DNA of 64,000 bases from Kitasatospora sp. NBC_00315 (GTDB lineage: Bacteria > Actinomycetota > Actinomycetes > Streptomycetales > Streptomycetaceae): contig NZ_CP108025.1 in assembly GCF_041435095.1 (NCBI RefSeq), forward strand, positions 6,014,001-6,078,000, read 5' to 3'. Positions 1 through 9,545 of the stretch are shown here, piece by piece. Every line of letters begins with the position of its first letter. Within the stretch, counting starts at the first letter, position 1. Made by a program: the position numbers and the translations under genes. Below the pieces are notes generated by a model. The model did not search any database. It was given only the letters and a program-made list of their open reading frames with translations, and was not told where the DNA came from.

Positions 1-2
1 CC

Positions 3-212
3 CCGCCGGAGGTCGAGCCGCACTGGAGTCCGGTCGCCCACTTCGGGGGCTACCAGGCCGCTGCGCCTCGCGGCGGATCCGGGATCCGGCAGGCGGACCA
101 CCTCGCGCAGGCGGCCGCCGAGTCCAGGCTCCAGCACGCGTGGCGGGTGGCCCGCGGGGACGCCCCGGACAGCCCGCCGGCGCCTCACCCGGCCGACGCC
201 TGTTTCGAGTGA
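3..212 (+). CDS. 3' end of an unidentified protein (partial)
   Basis: An open frame enters from the left edge and stops at 210-212 after 69 codons, ending with residues ADACFE. Third codon positions are almost all G or C, as expected for a real gene in this genome. I recognise no domain in the visible tail. The stop lies 13 nt before the next start, and a GAGAGG ribosome-binding sequence overlaps the end, so it was probably co-transcribed with the DoxX-like remnant that follows. The start and identity lie outside the window. Confidence 0.5.
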   Translation, partial: PPEVEPHWSPVAHFGGYQAAAPRGGSGIRQADHLAQAAAESRLQHAWRVARGDAPDSPPAPHPADACFE

Positions 213-225
213 GAGGGCTCTGCTG

Positions 226-475
226 ATGGACAGCGGCCTCCTGATCCCACGGATCGTCACCGGCCTCCTGCTGGTCGGGCACGGCGTGCAGGAGGTCAGC
301 CACCGCCTCGGCGGCGCGGGGCTCGCCGGTGGCGTGGCCGGTCGGGTCGAACGCCGTCGCCGCCGTCCCGGGCGTCGTCGGGGCGCTGCTCACCCGGGTG
401 CTCCTGCGCCGCGGCATGCCGGCGACGCCTCCACCCGGACCGCGTGAGGCAGCCGGCACGACGGCACCCTCGCTC
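226..475 (+). pseudogene. DoxX-like membrane protein remnant (frameshifted or internally deleted)
   Basis: The ATG at 226 follows a good GAGAGG site. The first 35 codons encode a typical DoxX opening, with a hydrophobic helix containing RIVTGLLLVGHGVQ and then a glycine-rich GGAGLAG segment. At about position 330 the frame turns into an arginine-rich run ending at 447, which is usual for out-of-frame reading of GC-rich DNA. A hydrophobic stretch (VVGALLTRVLLRRG) continues in another frame. Intact DoxX proteins have about 130-150 residues and four helices, so this is a decayed or rearranged copy. A sequencing frameshift is the alternative, but too little of the family is present for that to explain everything. 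Confidence 0.6.
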
Positions 476-539
476 ACCACCTCGACCACCATGCCCGAAC
501 ACCACTGTCGAACCCTGAAGCCTTGGAAAGGCCCGAATC

Positions 540-1658
540 ATGAACGCAGGACCCATACCCTCGACCGCGGCGAACCGGCGGGCGTTTCTCAGGACCGCGG
601 GCGCCGCCCTGACCGTGCCGGCAGCCGCGGCGCTCATCGGCGGGGTGTCCGCCGGCACGGCGGGCGCGGCTCCGGTGGCCGGGACGTCGGCGGAGGCGAC
701 CTCGCCGCTCGACCTGCCTGACTTCGCCCCGATCCCGCCCGCCGCGTCCGGGCCCGCACTCAACGCCGCCGGATACCACGTCGGCCGGATCAACGGCCAC
801 CTCTACTGGGTCACCGACGGGTCCTACCAGTCGATGTTCCTCAGTACGAAGGACGGCGTCGTCCTGGTCGACGCGCCGCCGACCATCGGGCACAACCTGC
901 AACGCGCCATCGACGACGTGACGCTGGCCAACGGCCGCCCGAACCGGGTGACCCACCTGATCTACTCCCACTCCCACGCCGACCACGCCGGGGCGTCCTC
1001 GATCTTCGGCAAGGACGTCGTCCGGATCGGCCACAGCGAGTGCCGCCGCCTGCTCGTGCGCGACGCCGACCCGAACCGCCCGGCTCCGCGGGTCACCTTC
1101 GACGAGCGTTACACCCTGCACGTCGGGGGCGAGACGCTGGAACTGGCGTACCACGGCCCGAACCACTCGCCGGACAACATCTTCATCCACGCGCCCGCCC
1201 ACGGCACCCTGATGCTGGTGGACGTGCTCTACCCCGGCTGGGTCCCGTTCAAGGGCCTCGCCGTCTCCCAGGACATCCCGGACTGGCTCCAGTCCCAGCA
1301 CACCGCCATGGACTACCCGTGGCAGACCCTCGTCGGCGGGCACCTGGGACGGCTCGGCACGCGCGCCGACGCCGACCTGCAACTCGCCTACCTGGCCGAC
1401 CTGGCGGCCGGTGTCCGAGGTGCGATGAACCTCGACCCGACGCCGTACTTCGCGAAGTACGGGCCGGCCGGCAACTCGTGGGCGGTCTTCCGGACCTACC
1501 TCGACGCGGTCGCCAAGAAGGCCGCCGACCCGGTCATCGCCAAGTACACGGGTGTCCTGGCCGCCGCCGACGTCTTCACCCAGGAGAACGCCGCCACCCT
1601 GGTCGAGTCGTTCCGGATCGACAGCGGGATCCTCGGCCCGTTCAGCACGCATCCGTAG
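540..1658 (+). CDS. Tat-exported metallo-beta-lactamase-fold hydrolase
   Basis: This 372-residue protein starts with a twin-arginine signal (NRRAFLRTAG, about residues 12-21) followed by an alanine-rich hydrophobic segment, so it is expected to be exported folded through Tat. The metal site is complete: H144, H146, D148 and H149 form the HxHxDH motif, and H209, D228 and H268 supply the remaining ligands. This is the binuclear zinc arrangement of the superfamily. The substrate cannot be read from sequence, since the superfamily includes lactonases, beta-lactamases and alkylsulfatase-like enzymes. It lies downstream of the DoxX remnant and ends at a strong hairpin. Confidence 0.85.
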   Translation: MNAGPIPSTAANRRAFLRTAGAALTVPAAAALIGGVSAGTAGAAPVAGTSAEATSPLDLPDFAPIPPAASGPALNAAGYHVGRINGHLYWVTDGSYQSMFLSTKDGVVLVDAPPTIGHNLQRAIDDVTLANGRPNRVTHLIYSHSHADHAGASSIFGKDVVRIGHSECRRLLVRDADPNRPAPRVTFDERYTLHVGGETLELAYHGPNHSPDNIFIHAPAHGTLMLVDVLYPGWVPFKGLAVSQDIPDWLQSQHTAMDYPWQTLVGGHLGRLGTRADADLQLAYLADLAAGVRGAMNLDPTPYFAKYGPAGNSWAVFRTYLDAVAKKAADPVIAKYTGVLAAADVFTQENAATLVESFRIDSGILGPFSTHP

Positions 1659-1674
1659 GCCGGTTCCGCATCGA

Positions 1675-1720
1675 CGGGTTCGGCTCCCGGCCGTCGGTCA
1701 CCGGCCGGGAGCCGAACCCG
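1675..1720. terminator. Bidirectional hairpin terminator between the MBL-fold gene and a LAL regulator
   Basis: Perfect 19-bp inverted repeat (arms 1675-1693 and 1702-1720, loop 8 nt). It lies 16 nt after the MBL-fold stop and 76 nt beyond the stop of the converging regulator gene. A short T-run (GTTTCAT) follows on the plus strand. Confidence 0.85.
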
Positions 1721-1796
1721 GTTTCATCGTCCGGGACCCGCACGATGACGCGGCAGCCCCGGCCGTGCCCTGCGACCGAGGGCTTTCCCCCCTCGG

Positions 1797-4562
1797 TCAG
1801 GCGTTTCCCCCGAGCGCGGCGGTCAGTTTGCGCCGGGTGGTGATCCGGAGCTTCCGGAACACCTTGTTGAGGTGGTACTCGACCGTCGACGCCGTGATGA
1901 AGAGCCTGGCGGCGATCTCGGCGTTGGTGGCCCCACCAGCGGCGAGGGTCGCCACCTGCATCTCCTGGGGTGTCAGGTCGTGCTCGGTGTGCGCCACCCG
2001 CTTCCGGGCCCGCTCGCCGGTGGCCAGCAGTTCCACCCGGGCCCGTTCGGCGAAGGTGGCGGCTCCCATGGCGGTGAACATGTCGTGCGCGGTCCTGAGC
2101 CGGCCGCGCGCGTCGATCCGGCGCTTGCGGCGGCGCAGCCATTCGCCGTAGAGCAGATGGGTCCGGGCGAGCTCGGTGACGATCCGGGTCTGCCCGAGCC
2201 GGTCGACCGCCTCGGCGTACAGCGCCTCCGCGTGCTCGTCGCCGGCCATCAGGGCCCGGCACCTGGCCAGCAGGCCCAGCGCCCACTGCGTCCCGCTGGC
2301 CGACGCGCGCTCCTCCAGGCGTTCGAGGGCCGCCTTGGCCGCGCTCTCGTCCCCGGACCGCACGCCGGCTTCGACGATCTCGTGCAGGACACGGGCTCCC
2401 GAGGTGGGCTGGTCCTTCTCGAACGAGGGCAGCGCGCAGGCCAGCGCCTCGCTGTAGCGGCCGAGGCTGTTCTCCAGGACGGCCAGGCAGTTCATGACGT
2501 GGTCGCCGAAGTTGGTGTCCTCGAAGTGTTCGGTCCAGACGCTCCTGATGGTCTCCACGGTCTGGCGGGTCTCGGCCTCCCGGCCGCTCCAGGCCAGCAG
2601 TTCGACCCGGTGGACCGGGCCGTCGGGCCGGATGCCGATCGCGCCGGCGAGCTCGGTGGACTCGTCGAGGCAGGCCGAGGCGGCCGCGAACCGGCCGGCG
2701 CGGATCTCCCAGGTCGCCTGGACCATGAGGGTGGTGCGCAGTGCGCCCAGCGCGCCGGTGGCCCGGTCGTGGGCGTCGATCCGTCGGCAGGCCCCCCAAC
2801 CGTGCTCGTCGTCCCAGATGTCGTCGGACGCGAACATGGCGATCACGGCGAGGGGCAGGCCGGCCTCGCTGAGTTCGCCGTCGGAGCTGATCGCGGTCAG
2901 TGCCCTGTGCAGCAGCGGCGCACCCGCCTCGTACCCGACGGCGAGGCGTACGGCGTAGGCGTTCAGCAGCAGTTCGGGGACCGTGGTACCCGTGGCGTCC
3001 ATCGCGGGCGAGGCCAGGGCCGTGCGGGCGACGTCCTCCGGCGTGGTGCCCACGGCGCGGTGGTTGGCGATGAGCACCGTCGCCATCGCCTCGAACAGCA
3101 TCCGCCGGGCCAGTGGGGCGTCGATGCCGGCGATCGAACCGGCGGCGTCCAGCAGGATCGCCGGGGCGGCGGTCACCCGGACGAAGTAGATCTCGACGGT
3201 CGCCCTGGCCTGCCGGGCCTTGGCGCGTACGACGGGATCGCCGAGCCCGGGCTCGGCCCGGTCGAGCACGGCTTGCGCGGCGGCCGGGTCGCCGAGGGTC
3301 AGGTAGGCGCCGGCGGACGTGACGAGCCGCGCCGAGCAGTCCCGGTCCTGGGGGGACAGTTCCGCGGCACGGACGAGAAAGGCGGCCTGCCCGGCGTAGC
3401 CGCCGCGGGCCCGCGCGCGCTCCGAGGCCGCCTCCAGCTCGACGGCCACGGCCTCGTCGAGGCCGATCGTCGCCTCGGCACGGTGCCAGGCACGCCGGTC
3501 CTGGTCCCGGACCGGGTCGCTGACGGCGGCCAGCGCCGCGTGGACCCGGCGGCGGTCCTCGGCCGCGGCACCGCGGTGGACGGCGGACCGGATCAGCGGG
3601 TGCCGGAATTCGACATGCCGACGGTGGGTCACGATGTCGGCGTTCAGCGCGGGGTCCGCCGCCTCGGGCGACAGTCCGAGGTGCCCGGCCGCACGCCACA
3701 GCAGGGCCGGGTCGTCGGGCGACGCCGCGGACAGGAGCAGCAGCAGCGCCTGCGTCTCGGCCGGCAGGGTCCGGACCTGGCGCAGGAAGTGTGCTTCCAG
3801 CAGGGGGCCGACCGGCAGCGGGGCGGGCAGCGGGGCCTTGCCGGCGAGCTGCTCCGCGGCCAGCTCTCCGGCCAGTTCGATCAACGCGAGCGGATTGCCG
3901 CCGGTGTCGGCGACGATCCGCTCGGCGACGCCCGCGTCGAGCCGCCCGGGCACGCCGACCGCGAGCAGGGCTCTGGCCTCGTCGTGCGCAAGACCGGCTA
4001 TGCGGGCGGTGGGCACTCCGTCGAAGAGCGGCGCGGCGGTGGCGGCCTCGCGGCCGGCCAGCAGGATCCCCACCGCGTCGGCCCGCAGCCGCCGCCCGAC
4101 GAAGGCCAGGGCCTCGGCCGACTCCCGGTCCAACCACTGCACGTCGTCGACCAGGCACAGGACCGGTTGCGCCGTGGCGGCGTCGGCGAGCAGCGTGAGC
4201 GTGGCCAGGCCCACCAGATAGCGGTCCGAGGGGCCCGCGGCGAGGAGGCCGAACGCCGAACCCAGCGCATCGCGCTGCGGGGCGGGGAGCCGGTCGACGC
4301 CGCCGAGCAGCGGGCGCAGCAGCCGGTGCAGCGCCGCGAAGCCCAGCCGCGCCTCGGATTCGACGCCGGCGATCCTCATGACGTTCAGGTCGGCGGCCTC
4401 GTGCGCGGCGTGGTCCAGTAGGCGGGTCTTGCCGATCCCGGCCTCACCGATCAGCAGGAGTGTGCCGCTGGCTCCGCCCTGGACCGACGCCAGCAGGGCG
4501 TCGAGTCTGAGGACCTCGGCGTGCCGTCCCAGGATCGGAGAGATGGTTGCGGGCGGGAACAT
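1797..4562 (-). CDS. LuxR-family LAL (large ATP-binding) transcriptional regulator
   Basis: This 921-residue protein has the LAL layout. An N-terminal AAA-type NTPase carries Walker A GEAGIGKT at residues 39-46 and a Walker B-like LCLVDDVQWLD. A long helical TPR-like middle follows, and a LuxR helix-turn-helix lies at the C-terminus (LTPQEMQVATLAAGG...TNAEIAARLFITASTVEYHLNKVF). LAL proteins of the MalT type activate transcription in response to ligand and ATP, often in secondary-metabolite or catabolic clusters. The length is typical. A second LAL gene lies immediately upstream on the same strand, and the two are homologous but clearly diverged. Its target is unknown; the nearby hydrolase/SDR operon is a reasonable guess. 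Confidence 0.92.
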   Translation of the reverse strand: MFPPATISPILGRHAEVLRLDALLASVQGGASGTLLLIGEAGIGKTRLLDHAAHEAADLNVMRIAGVESEARLGFAALHRLLRPLLGGVDRLPAPQRDALGSAFGLLAAGPSDRYLVGLATLTLLADAATAQPVLCLVDDVQWLDRESAEALAFVGRRLRADAVGILLAGREAATAAPLFDGVPTARIAGLAHDEARALLAVGVPGRLDAGVAERIVADTGGNPLALIELAGELAAEQLAGKAPLPAPLPVGPLLEAHFLRQVRTLPAETQALLLLLSAASPDDPALLWRAAGHLGLSPEAADPALNADIVTHRRHVEFRHPLIRSAVHRGAAAEDRRRVHAALAAVSDPVRDQDRRAWHRAEATIGLDEAVAVELEAASERARARGGYAGQAAFLVRAAELSPQDRDCSARLVTSAGAYLTLGDPAAAQAVLDRAEPGLGDPVVRAKARQARATVEIYFVRVTAAPAILLDAAGSIAGIDAPLARRMLFEAMATVLIANHRAVGTTPEDVARTALASPAMDATGTTVPELLLNAYAVRLAVGYEAGAPLLHRALTAISSDGELSEAGLPLAVIAMFASDDIWDDEHGWGACRRIDAHDRATGALGALRTTLMVQATWEIRAGRFAAASACLDESTELAGAIGIRPDGPVHRVELLAWSGREAETRQTVETIRSVWTEHFEDTNFGDHVMNCLAVLENSLGRYSEALACALPSFEKDQPTSGARVLHEIVEAGVRSGDESAAKAALERLEERASASGTQWALGLLARCRALMAGDEHAEALYAEAVDRLGQTRIVTELARTHLLYGEWLRRRKRRIDARGRLRTAHDMFTAMGAATFAERARVELLATGERARKRVAHTEHDLTPQEMQVATLAAGGATNAEIAARLFITASTVEYHLNKVFRKLRITTRRKLTAALGGNA

Positions 4563-4827
4563 GGTCGCTCCTCGTTGACGGAGAGGCCCCGGGGGCCCAC
4601 TACGGATAACAGGCGCGGGTCGCGGCGACGTTGCAGAGCGAGGACAGGGAGGCGACGGCGTGGACGCTGCCGGTCGGTCGGCGCCTTCGCAGGTCGGGAA
4701 GGCCCGGTGGCCGGTACGCCCTGGCGGTTCCGGCGGATCCGCGGTGCGAAACTAGTCGGCCCCGGGGCGCCCTCGCGAGCGTCATGTGACGGTGCTGCCG
4801 CCGGGTGGGGCGGCCGACGGCCCGGGC

Positions 4828-7563
4828 CTAGCCGCCGGCCGCGCGCACGACCGAGGCCAGCTCGGAGCGGGAGGTGATGCCGAGCTTCGGGAAGATCCGG
4901 TGCAGGTGGGAGCTGACGGTGCGGTGAGACAGGTACAGCCGTTGGCCGATCTCGCGGTTGGTCAGTCCTTCGGCGGCCATCTGCACGATCTGGAGTTCCT
5001 GCGGCGTCAACCGGTCGCGTGCGTCGGGGCTGCGGCGCCTGCTGCGCTCGCCGGACGCCCGCAGTTCCTGGCGGGCCCGTTCGCTCCAGGGGATGGCTCC
5101 CAGCGCGTCGAACGTCTCCCTGGCCGCCCGCAGATGGGTCCGGGAGTCCACGGCCCGCCGTCGGCGCCGCAGCCATTCGCCGTAGGCCAGTTGGGTCCGC
5201 GCCCTGATGAAGGGCCAGCCGGTCAGATCCGCGCTCAGTGCCGCGGCGAACAAGGCGTCGGCGTCGTCGTCGGCCAGGACGGCGCGGGTGAAACGCAGTG
5301 CGGCGTGCAGCGCGGGCGAGGGCGTCCGGAGCGCGGTGGCCTCCATGTCCCGGACGATGCCCCGGATGGCCTCGCCCTGCCCGCAGTGGACCGCGGCGTC
5401 GGCGAGGTCGGCCAGGGCGTAGCAGCTCAGCGCGATCTGGTGCGAGTGATCGGCGCGGTCGTAGATCCGCCGTAGCTGGGCACACGCCTCCTCGAAGCGT
5501 CCCAGGGCCAGCGCGTTCATGCCCCTGGCCACCTGCACCCGGCACAGCACCGGTCGGGCGCCGACCGGCAGCGCCAGCAGTTCGGCCTCCTCGGCCAGGG
5601 ACTCGGCCCGCCCGTGGTCGCCGCGCACGGCGGCGATCACCGCCTCGTTCGCCCGCAGCAGCCCGTAGAGGAACTGCTGGCCGGTCTCGCGCGCCAGCCT
5701 GCTCGACTCCTCGGCGACCGGGATCGCCACGTTCAGATCACCCGTCTGGACCGCCGCCCACGCCTCCGTGCCCAGGGCCCTGGTCAGCAGCCCGAGCCGG
5801 CCCTGCGACCTGAGATCCACGCTCGCGGAATCGCTGAACCTCTGCGCCAGGTCGAATGCCCCCACCATGAGCGCCGCGTTCCCCAGCAACCGTTCCGCCC
5901 GCGCGTCGACGCCGGCCTGGCGCTCCGCCACCCGCAGCCGGTCCATGACGGCGGCGCCGCGTTCGATCGGAGCCGCCCAGGCGAGGATCGCCACGAGCCA
6001 CTGCTCCAGCGCGGCGTCGGCCGGCAGGGATTCGGCGACCGCGACCACCTGCCGCCGGGCCTCGGCTCCCGGCTCGGTCCAGAAGCAGAGTTGGGCGGCA
6101 CTCCACAGGATGCGCACCGCCAGCTGAGGGTCCCCGGCGCCGGCCACCGTCTCGGCGAGCCCGGCCAGCGACCGCGCGTCAGCGGTCCGGTTGCGCAGGC
6201 CCTCGTCGAACGTGCCCCGGATCCACACCAGCCGGGCCCGCTGCTGCGATGACAGGTCGAGTCCCGAGGCCTGGCTCAGCAGGCCGGCCACCACCGTGCG
6301 GTCCCCGAGTTCACCGGCAAGGTCCGCCGCCCGCAGCAGTCGCTCGGCCCGCAGTGAGGGATTCTCGCTGAGCCTGGCCGCGTGCTCCAGCGCCGCCACC
6401 GCCGCCGCGACCGCTCCCCGCCGCTCCGCGCGCGCCGCCGTGGCCTGCAGTTCGGCGGCGACGCGTTCGTCCGGGCGCGAGGCGGCCGTGGCCAGGTGCC
6501 AGCTGCGGCGGTCGTCCTGGCCGGTGAGCACCTCGGCCAGGGCGGCGTGGACCGCGTGGCGCTGGGGCAGGCTCATGTTCTGGTGGATCGCCGAGCGCAT
6601 GAGCGGATGGCGGAACCAGAGGTCGGTGGCGTTCATCTCGACCAGGTGCGCGCGGACGGCCGCCTCCAGGTCGGCGATCCCGACCCGGCCCGCGCCGCCG
6701 AGCAGGGCCTCCGCCGCGCTGAACACCTCCTCCAGCGAGCTGCCGTCGTTGAGGGCGGCGACCTGGAGCAGGGTGCGGGGCAGAGCGGGCAGGCCGGACA
6801 GCCGAGCGGTGAAGGCGCGTTCCAGACGGGTGGTCAGCGGCAGCCAGGTGGCGGCCGCGATGGCGCTCCCGCCGGAGTCCCGCGTGGCCCGGGGCAGTTC
6901 GGTCAGGGCGAGGGGATTGCCCGCGGACTCGGCCAGGAACCGCTGCCGCAGTTCGGGGGAGAGCTCCGGGGCGTGGGCGTCGAGGAGCTCGGCGGCATGC
7001 TCCGCGGTCAGCGGCGGCAGGGCGAGTTCGGGCAACTGCGCATCGTCCAGTCGGGAGTGGAAGCCGTCGCGGATCGACGCGAGCAGGACCACGGGCTCGG
7101 ACTCCAGCCGGCGGGCCACGAACGCGAGCACGCTGACGGTGGAGTGGTCCAGCCACTGGGCGTCCTCGGCGACCAGCAGCACCGGGGCACCGGCGGCGGC
7201 GTCGGAGAGCAGGTTGAGCACCGCCAGGCCGACCAGGTAGATGTCCGGCACCGCCGAGTCGGCGCCGCCGACCGCCGCCGTGAGAGCGTGCCGCTGGTGG
7301 TCCGGTAGCGCGGAGGCGGCCGCCCGGACCGGATGCAGCAACTGCTGGAGTCCGGCGTAGGGGAGGTGCGACTCGCCCTCCACCCCGGACATCGTCAGGA
7401 CCCGCATCCCCGCATCGGCGGCGTAGGCGCCGGCTTCGGAGAGCAGGGCGGACTTCCCGATGCCGGGTGCCCCGCGCACCGTCAGGGCGGCGCCGCACGT
7501 GCCGGCCCGGTCGATCAGGCCCCTGAGATGCTCGGTTTCCGTCGCGCGCCCGACGAGCGGCAC
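4828..7563 (-). CDS. LuxR-family LAL transcriptional regulator (second, tandem copy)
   Basis: This 911-residue LAL regulator has Walker A GAPGIGKS at residues 31-38, a Walker B-like VLLVAEDAQWLD, a long helical repeat region, and a C-terminal LuxR HTH (LTPQELQIVQMAAEGLTNREIGQRLYLSHRTVSSHLHRIF). It is transcribed away from the alpha/beta hydrolase/SDR/hydrolase operon at 7774-10571, with 210 bp of shared upstream DNA. That is the common layout for a pathway-specific activator and its target. It is separated by 265 bp from the second LAL gene downstream. Confidence 0.92.
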   Translation of the reverse strand: MPLVGRATETEHLRGLIDRAGTCGAALTVRGAPGIGKSALLSEAGAYAADAGMRVLTMSGVEGESHLPYAGLQQLLHPVRAAASALPDHQRHALTAAVGGADSAVPDIYLVGLAVLNLLSDAAAGAPVLLVAEDAQWLDHSTVSVLAFVARRLESEPVVLLASIRDGFHSRLDDAQLPELALPPLTAEHAAELLDAHAPELSPELRQRFLAESAGNPLALTELPRATRDSGGSAIAAATWLPLTTRLERAFTARLSGLPALPRTLLQVAALNDGSSLEEVFSAAEALLGGAGRVGIADLEAAVRAHLVEMNATDLWFRHPLMRSAIHQNMSLPQRHAVHAALAEVLTGQDDRRSWHLATAASRPDERVAAELQATAARAERRGAVAAAVAALEHAARLSENPSLRAERLLRAADLAGELGDRTVVAGLLSQASGLDLSSQQRARLVWIRGTFDEGLRNRTADARSLAGLAETVAGAGDPQLAVRILWSAAQLCFWTEPGAEARRQVVAVAESLPADAALEQWLVAILAWAAPIERGAAVMDRLRVAERQAGVDARAERLLGNAALMVGAFDLAQRFSDSASVDLRSQGRLGLLTRALGTEAWAAVQTGDLNVAIPVAEESSRLARETGQQFLYGLLRANEAVIAAVRGDHGRAESLAEEAELLALPVGARPVLCRVQVARGMNALALGRFEEACAQLRRIYDRADHSHQIALSCYALADLADAAVHCGQGEAIRGIVRDMEATALRTPSPALHAALRFTRAVLADDDADALFAAALSADLTGWPFIRARTQLAYGEWLRRRRRAVDSRTHLRAARETFDALGAIPWSERARQELRASGERSRRRSPDARDRLTPQELQIVQMAAEGLTNREIGQRLYLSHRTVSSHLHRIFPKLGITSRSELASVVRAAGG

Positions 7564-7773
7564 CCGGCCTCCTAGGGGAAGTGCTGATCCGGTACGCCGC
7601 CGGACATCAGATGATCATATCGCGTCCGGTCGACGACATGGGGGTGTGACTACCGATCACAGGACCGCTCCCGAGGGACACTTGGCGACTGGGGTCTTTC
7701 CCCGGTGCGAGCGCCGCCGTCCTCGTGGTGTGCTGGAGATCCGAGCACGACCCGTCCCCGCCGAGAGGCAACC
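7564..7773. promoter_or_regulatory. Divergent promoter region between LAL regulator and hydrolase operon
   Basis: This 210-bp intergenic region must contain the promoters for both flanking units. The stretch around 7610-7625 (ATGATCATAT) is noticeably AT-richer than its surroundings. A ribosome-binding site GAGAGG sits 6 nt before the ATG at 7774. I cannot assign exact -10/-35 boxes or an operator. Confidence 0.4.
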
Positions 7774-8571
7774 ATGACGACACCGACACCCGTCATCTTC
7801 ATCCACGGACTGTGGCTGCACGCCACATCCTGGGAGCCCTGGATCGAGCTCTTCGCCCGCGAGGGCTACGCGCCGTCCGCGCCTGGCTGGCCCGGCGACC
7901 CCGAGACCGTCGAGGACTCCCGCGACAACCCCGAGAGCATCGCCGACCACGGCATCGACGACGTCGTCGAGCACTACGCCGCGATCATCCGCGGCCTCGA
8001 CACCGCTCCCATCCTGATCGGCCACTCCTTCGGCGGCATGATCGCGCAGAAGCTCCTCGGCCAGAATCTCGCCGCGGCCGCCGTCGCGATCGACGCCGCG
8101 CAGATCAAGGGGGTCCTGCCGCTTCCGCTGTCCGCGCTGCGGGCCACCCTGCCGGTGTTCAGGAACCCTGGGAACAAGCACCGCGCGGTGTCCCTGACCG
8201 CCGAGCAGTTCCGTTTCGCCTTCGGCAACGCGGTGTCCGAGGAGGAGTCGAACCTGCTCTTCGCACGCTGGACGATCCCCGCGCCGGGCAAGCCGTTGTT
8301 CGAGGCCGCCGCCGCGAACTTCAACCCGCACTCCCCGGCGAAGGTCGACACCGCCAACGGTCTGCGCGGACCGCTGCTGCTGATGACCGGCGGCAAGGAC
8401 CACACCGTTCCCGAGGCCGTCACCCGGGCCACCCTCAAGCAGTACCGCCACTCCGACGCGGTCACCGACATCACCGACTTCCCCGACAAGGGTCACTCGC
8501 TGACCGTCGACAGCGGCTGGCGCGAGGTCGCGGACACCGCGCTGGCCTGGCTGCGCCGGCAGTCCCTGTAA
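7774..8571 (+). CDS. Alpha/beta hydrolase
   Basis: This cytoplasmic alpha/beta-hydrolase of 265 residues has a complete triad. The nucleophile S85 lies in GHSFGG, D209 in GGKDHTVP, and H241 in DKGHSL. The oxyanion motif HGLW is near the N-terminus. The ATG at 7774 was chosen because a GAGAGG site precedes it and the protein family begins right before the first strand (VIFIHG). The substrate is unknown. It is the first gene of a plus-strand group: the next gene begins 30 nt after its stop. Confidence 0.88.
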   Translation: MTTPTPVIFIHGLWLHATSWEPWIELFAREGYAPSAPGWPGDPETVEDSRDNPESIADHGIDDVVEHYAAIIRGLDTAPILIGHSFGGMIAQKLLGQNLAAAAVAIDAAQIKGVLPLPLSALRATLPVFRNPGNKHRAVSLTAEQFRFAFGNAVSEEESNLLFARWTIPAPGKPLFEAAAANFNPHSPAKVDTANGLRGPLLLMTGGKDHTVPEAVTRATLKQYRHSDAVTDITDFPDKGHSLTVDSGWREVADTALAWLRRQSL

Positions 8572-8601
8572 CCCTCCCCACCGAGATCGAAGGAGACCGC
8601 C

Positions 8602-9390
8602 GTGGAGCTCGGACTCTCTGGAAAGACCGCCGTCGTCACCGGCGCGGGACGCGGCATCGGCCTGGCGGTGGTGCGCGCACTGGCCGACGAGGGGGTCCGC
8701 GTCGTCGCCGGCGCCCGCCAGGTCTCCGCGCCGCTGACGGCGCTGGCCGCCGACGGCCGCGTCGTCCCCGTCGAGGTGGACCTCGCCGAGACCGACGGCC
8801 CCCAGAGGCTCATCGACGCAGCCGTCGAAGCCGTCGGCGCCCCGGACATCCTGGTCAACAACGTCGGCTCGGTCCGGCCCCGTGTCGGCGGCTTCCTGAC
8901 GGTGACCGACGACGACTGGGCCGCGACACTGAACATCAACTTCCTGGCCGCCGTGCGCGCCACCCGGGCTGTCGTCCCGCTCATGCTGCGGCGCGGCACC
9001 GGCACCATCGTCACCGTCTGCTCGGTCAACGCCTTTCTGCCGGACCCGCTCGTCATCGACTACAGCGCCGCGAAAGCCGCCCTGGCCAACTTCACCAAGG
9101 CGCTGTCCAAGGAACTGGGACCGCAGGGCGTTCGCGTCAACAGCATCAGCCCCGGCCCCGTCGCCACCGGCCTGTGGCTGGCGGACGACGGAGTCGCCGC
9201 GACCGTCGCTCGCGCCTCGGGCAACACGGCCGCGGCCGTCGCCGAGCAGGCCGCCGCGGATGCCCCCACCGGCCGCTTCACCTCTGCCGAGGAAGTCGCC
9301 GACCTGGTGCTGCTCCTGGCCGGCGACCGGGCCGGAAACGTCAACGGCGCCGACTTCGTCATCGACGGCGGCCTCGTCAGCACGCTCTGA
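8602..9390 (+). CDS. SDR-family NAD(P)-dependent oxidoreductase
   Basis: Classical short-chain dehydrogenase of 262 residues. The dinucleotide motif GAGRGIG is at residues 14-20, NNVG marks the central strand, and Y154 with K158 form the YxxxK catalytic pair (YSAAK). The C-terminal region has the usual IDGG. The GTG start at 8602 is preceded by GAAGGAG at 8589-8595. It should oxidise or reduce a carbonyl/alcohol, but the substrate cannot be inferred. It is co-directional with the hydrolase before it (30 nt gap) and probably in the same operon. Confidence 0.9.
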   Translation: MELGLSGKTAVVTGAGRGIGLAVVRALADEGVRVVAGARQVSAPLTALAADGRVVPVEVDLAETDGPQRLIDAAVEAVGAPDILVNNVGSVRPRVGGFLTVTDDDWAATLNINFLAAVRATRAVVPLMLRRGTGTIVTVCSVNAFLPDPLVIDYSAAKAALANFTKALSKELGPQGVRVNSISPGPVATGLWLADDGVAATVARASGNTAAAVAEQAAADAPTGRFTSAEEVADLVLLLAGDRAGNVNGADFVIDGGLVSTL

Positions 9391-9468
9391 CCGCTGCCCT
9401 CCTGACCACCCGCGGCGCTGGCCACCCGCGGCGCTGGCCGCCGCCCTCCTGATCACCCGCGGCCCTGG
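9391..9468. repeat. Tandem/direct repeats downstream of the SDR gene
   Basis: A 16-bp unit CCACCCGCGGCGCTGG occurs twice head to tail (9406-9421, 9422-9437), with a diverged third copy at 9453-9468. The third copy is part of a longer 31-bp near-duplicate: 9391-9421 matches 9438-9468 at about 28 of 31 positions (period 47). It is non-coding and fills half of the gap before the next gene. Confidence 0.8.
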
Positions 9469-9545
9469 TCGCTGCATCCCTGACCAACCGCGCCCGTCTG
9501 TCCGGCGCACCGTAGCGCAGCACCCCACACCGTTTGGAGCCACTC

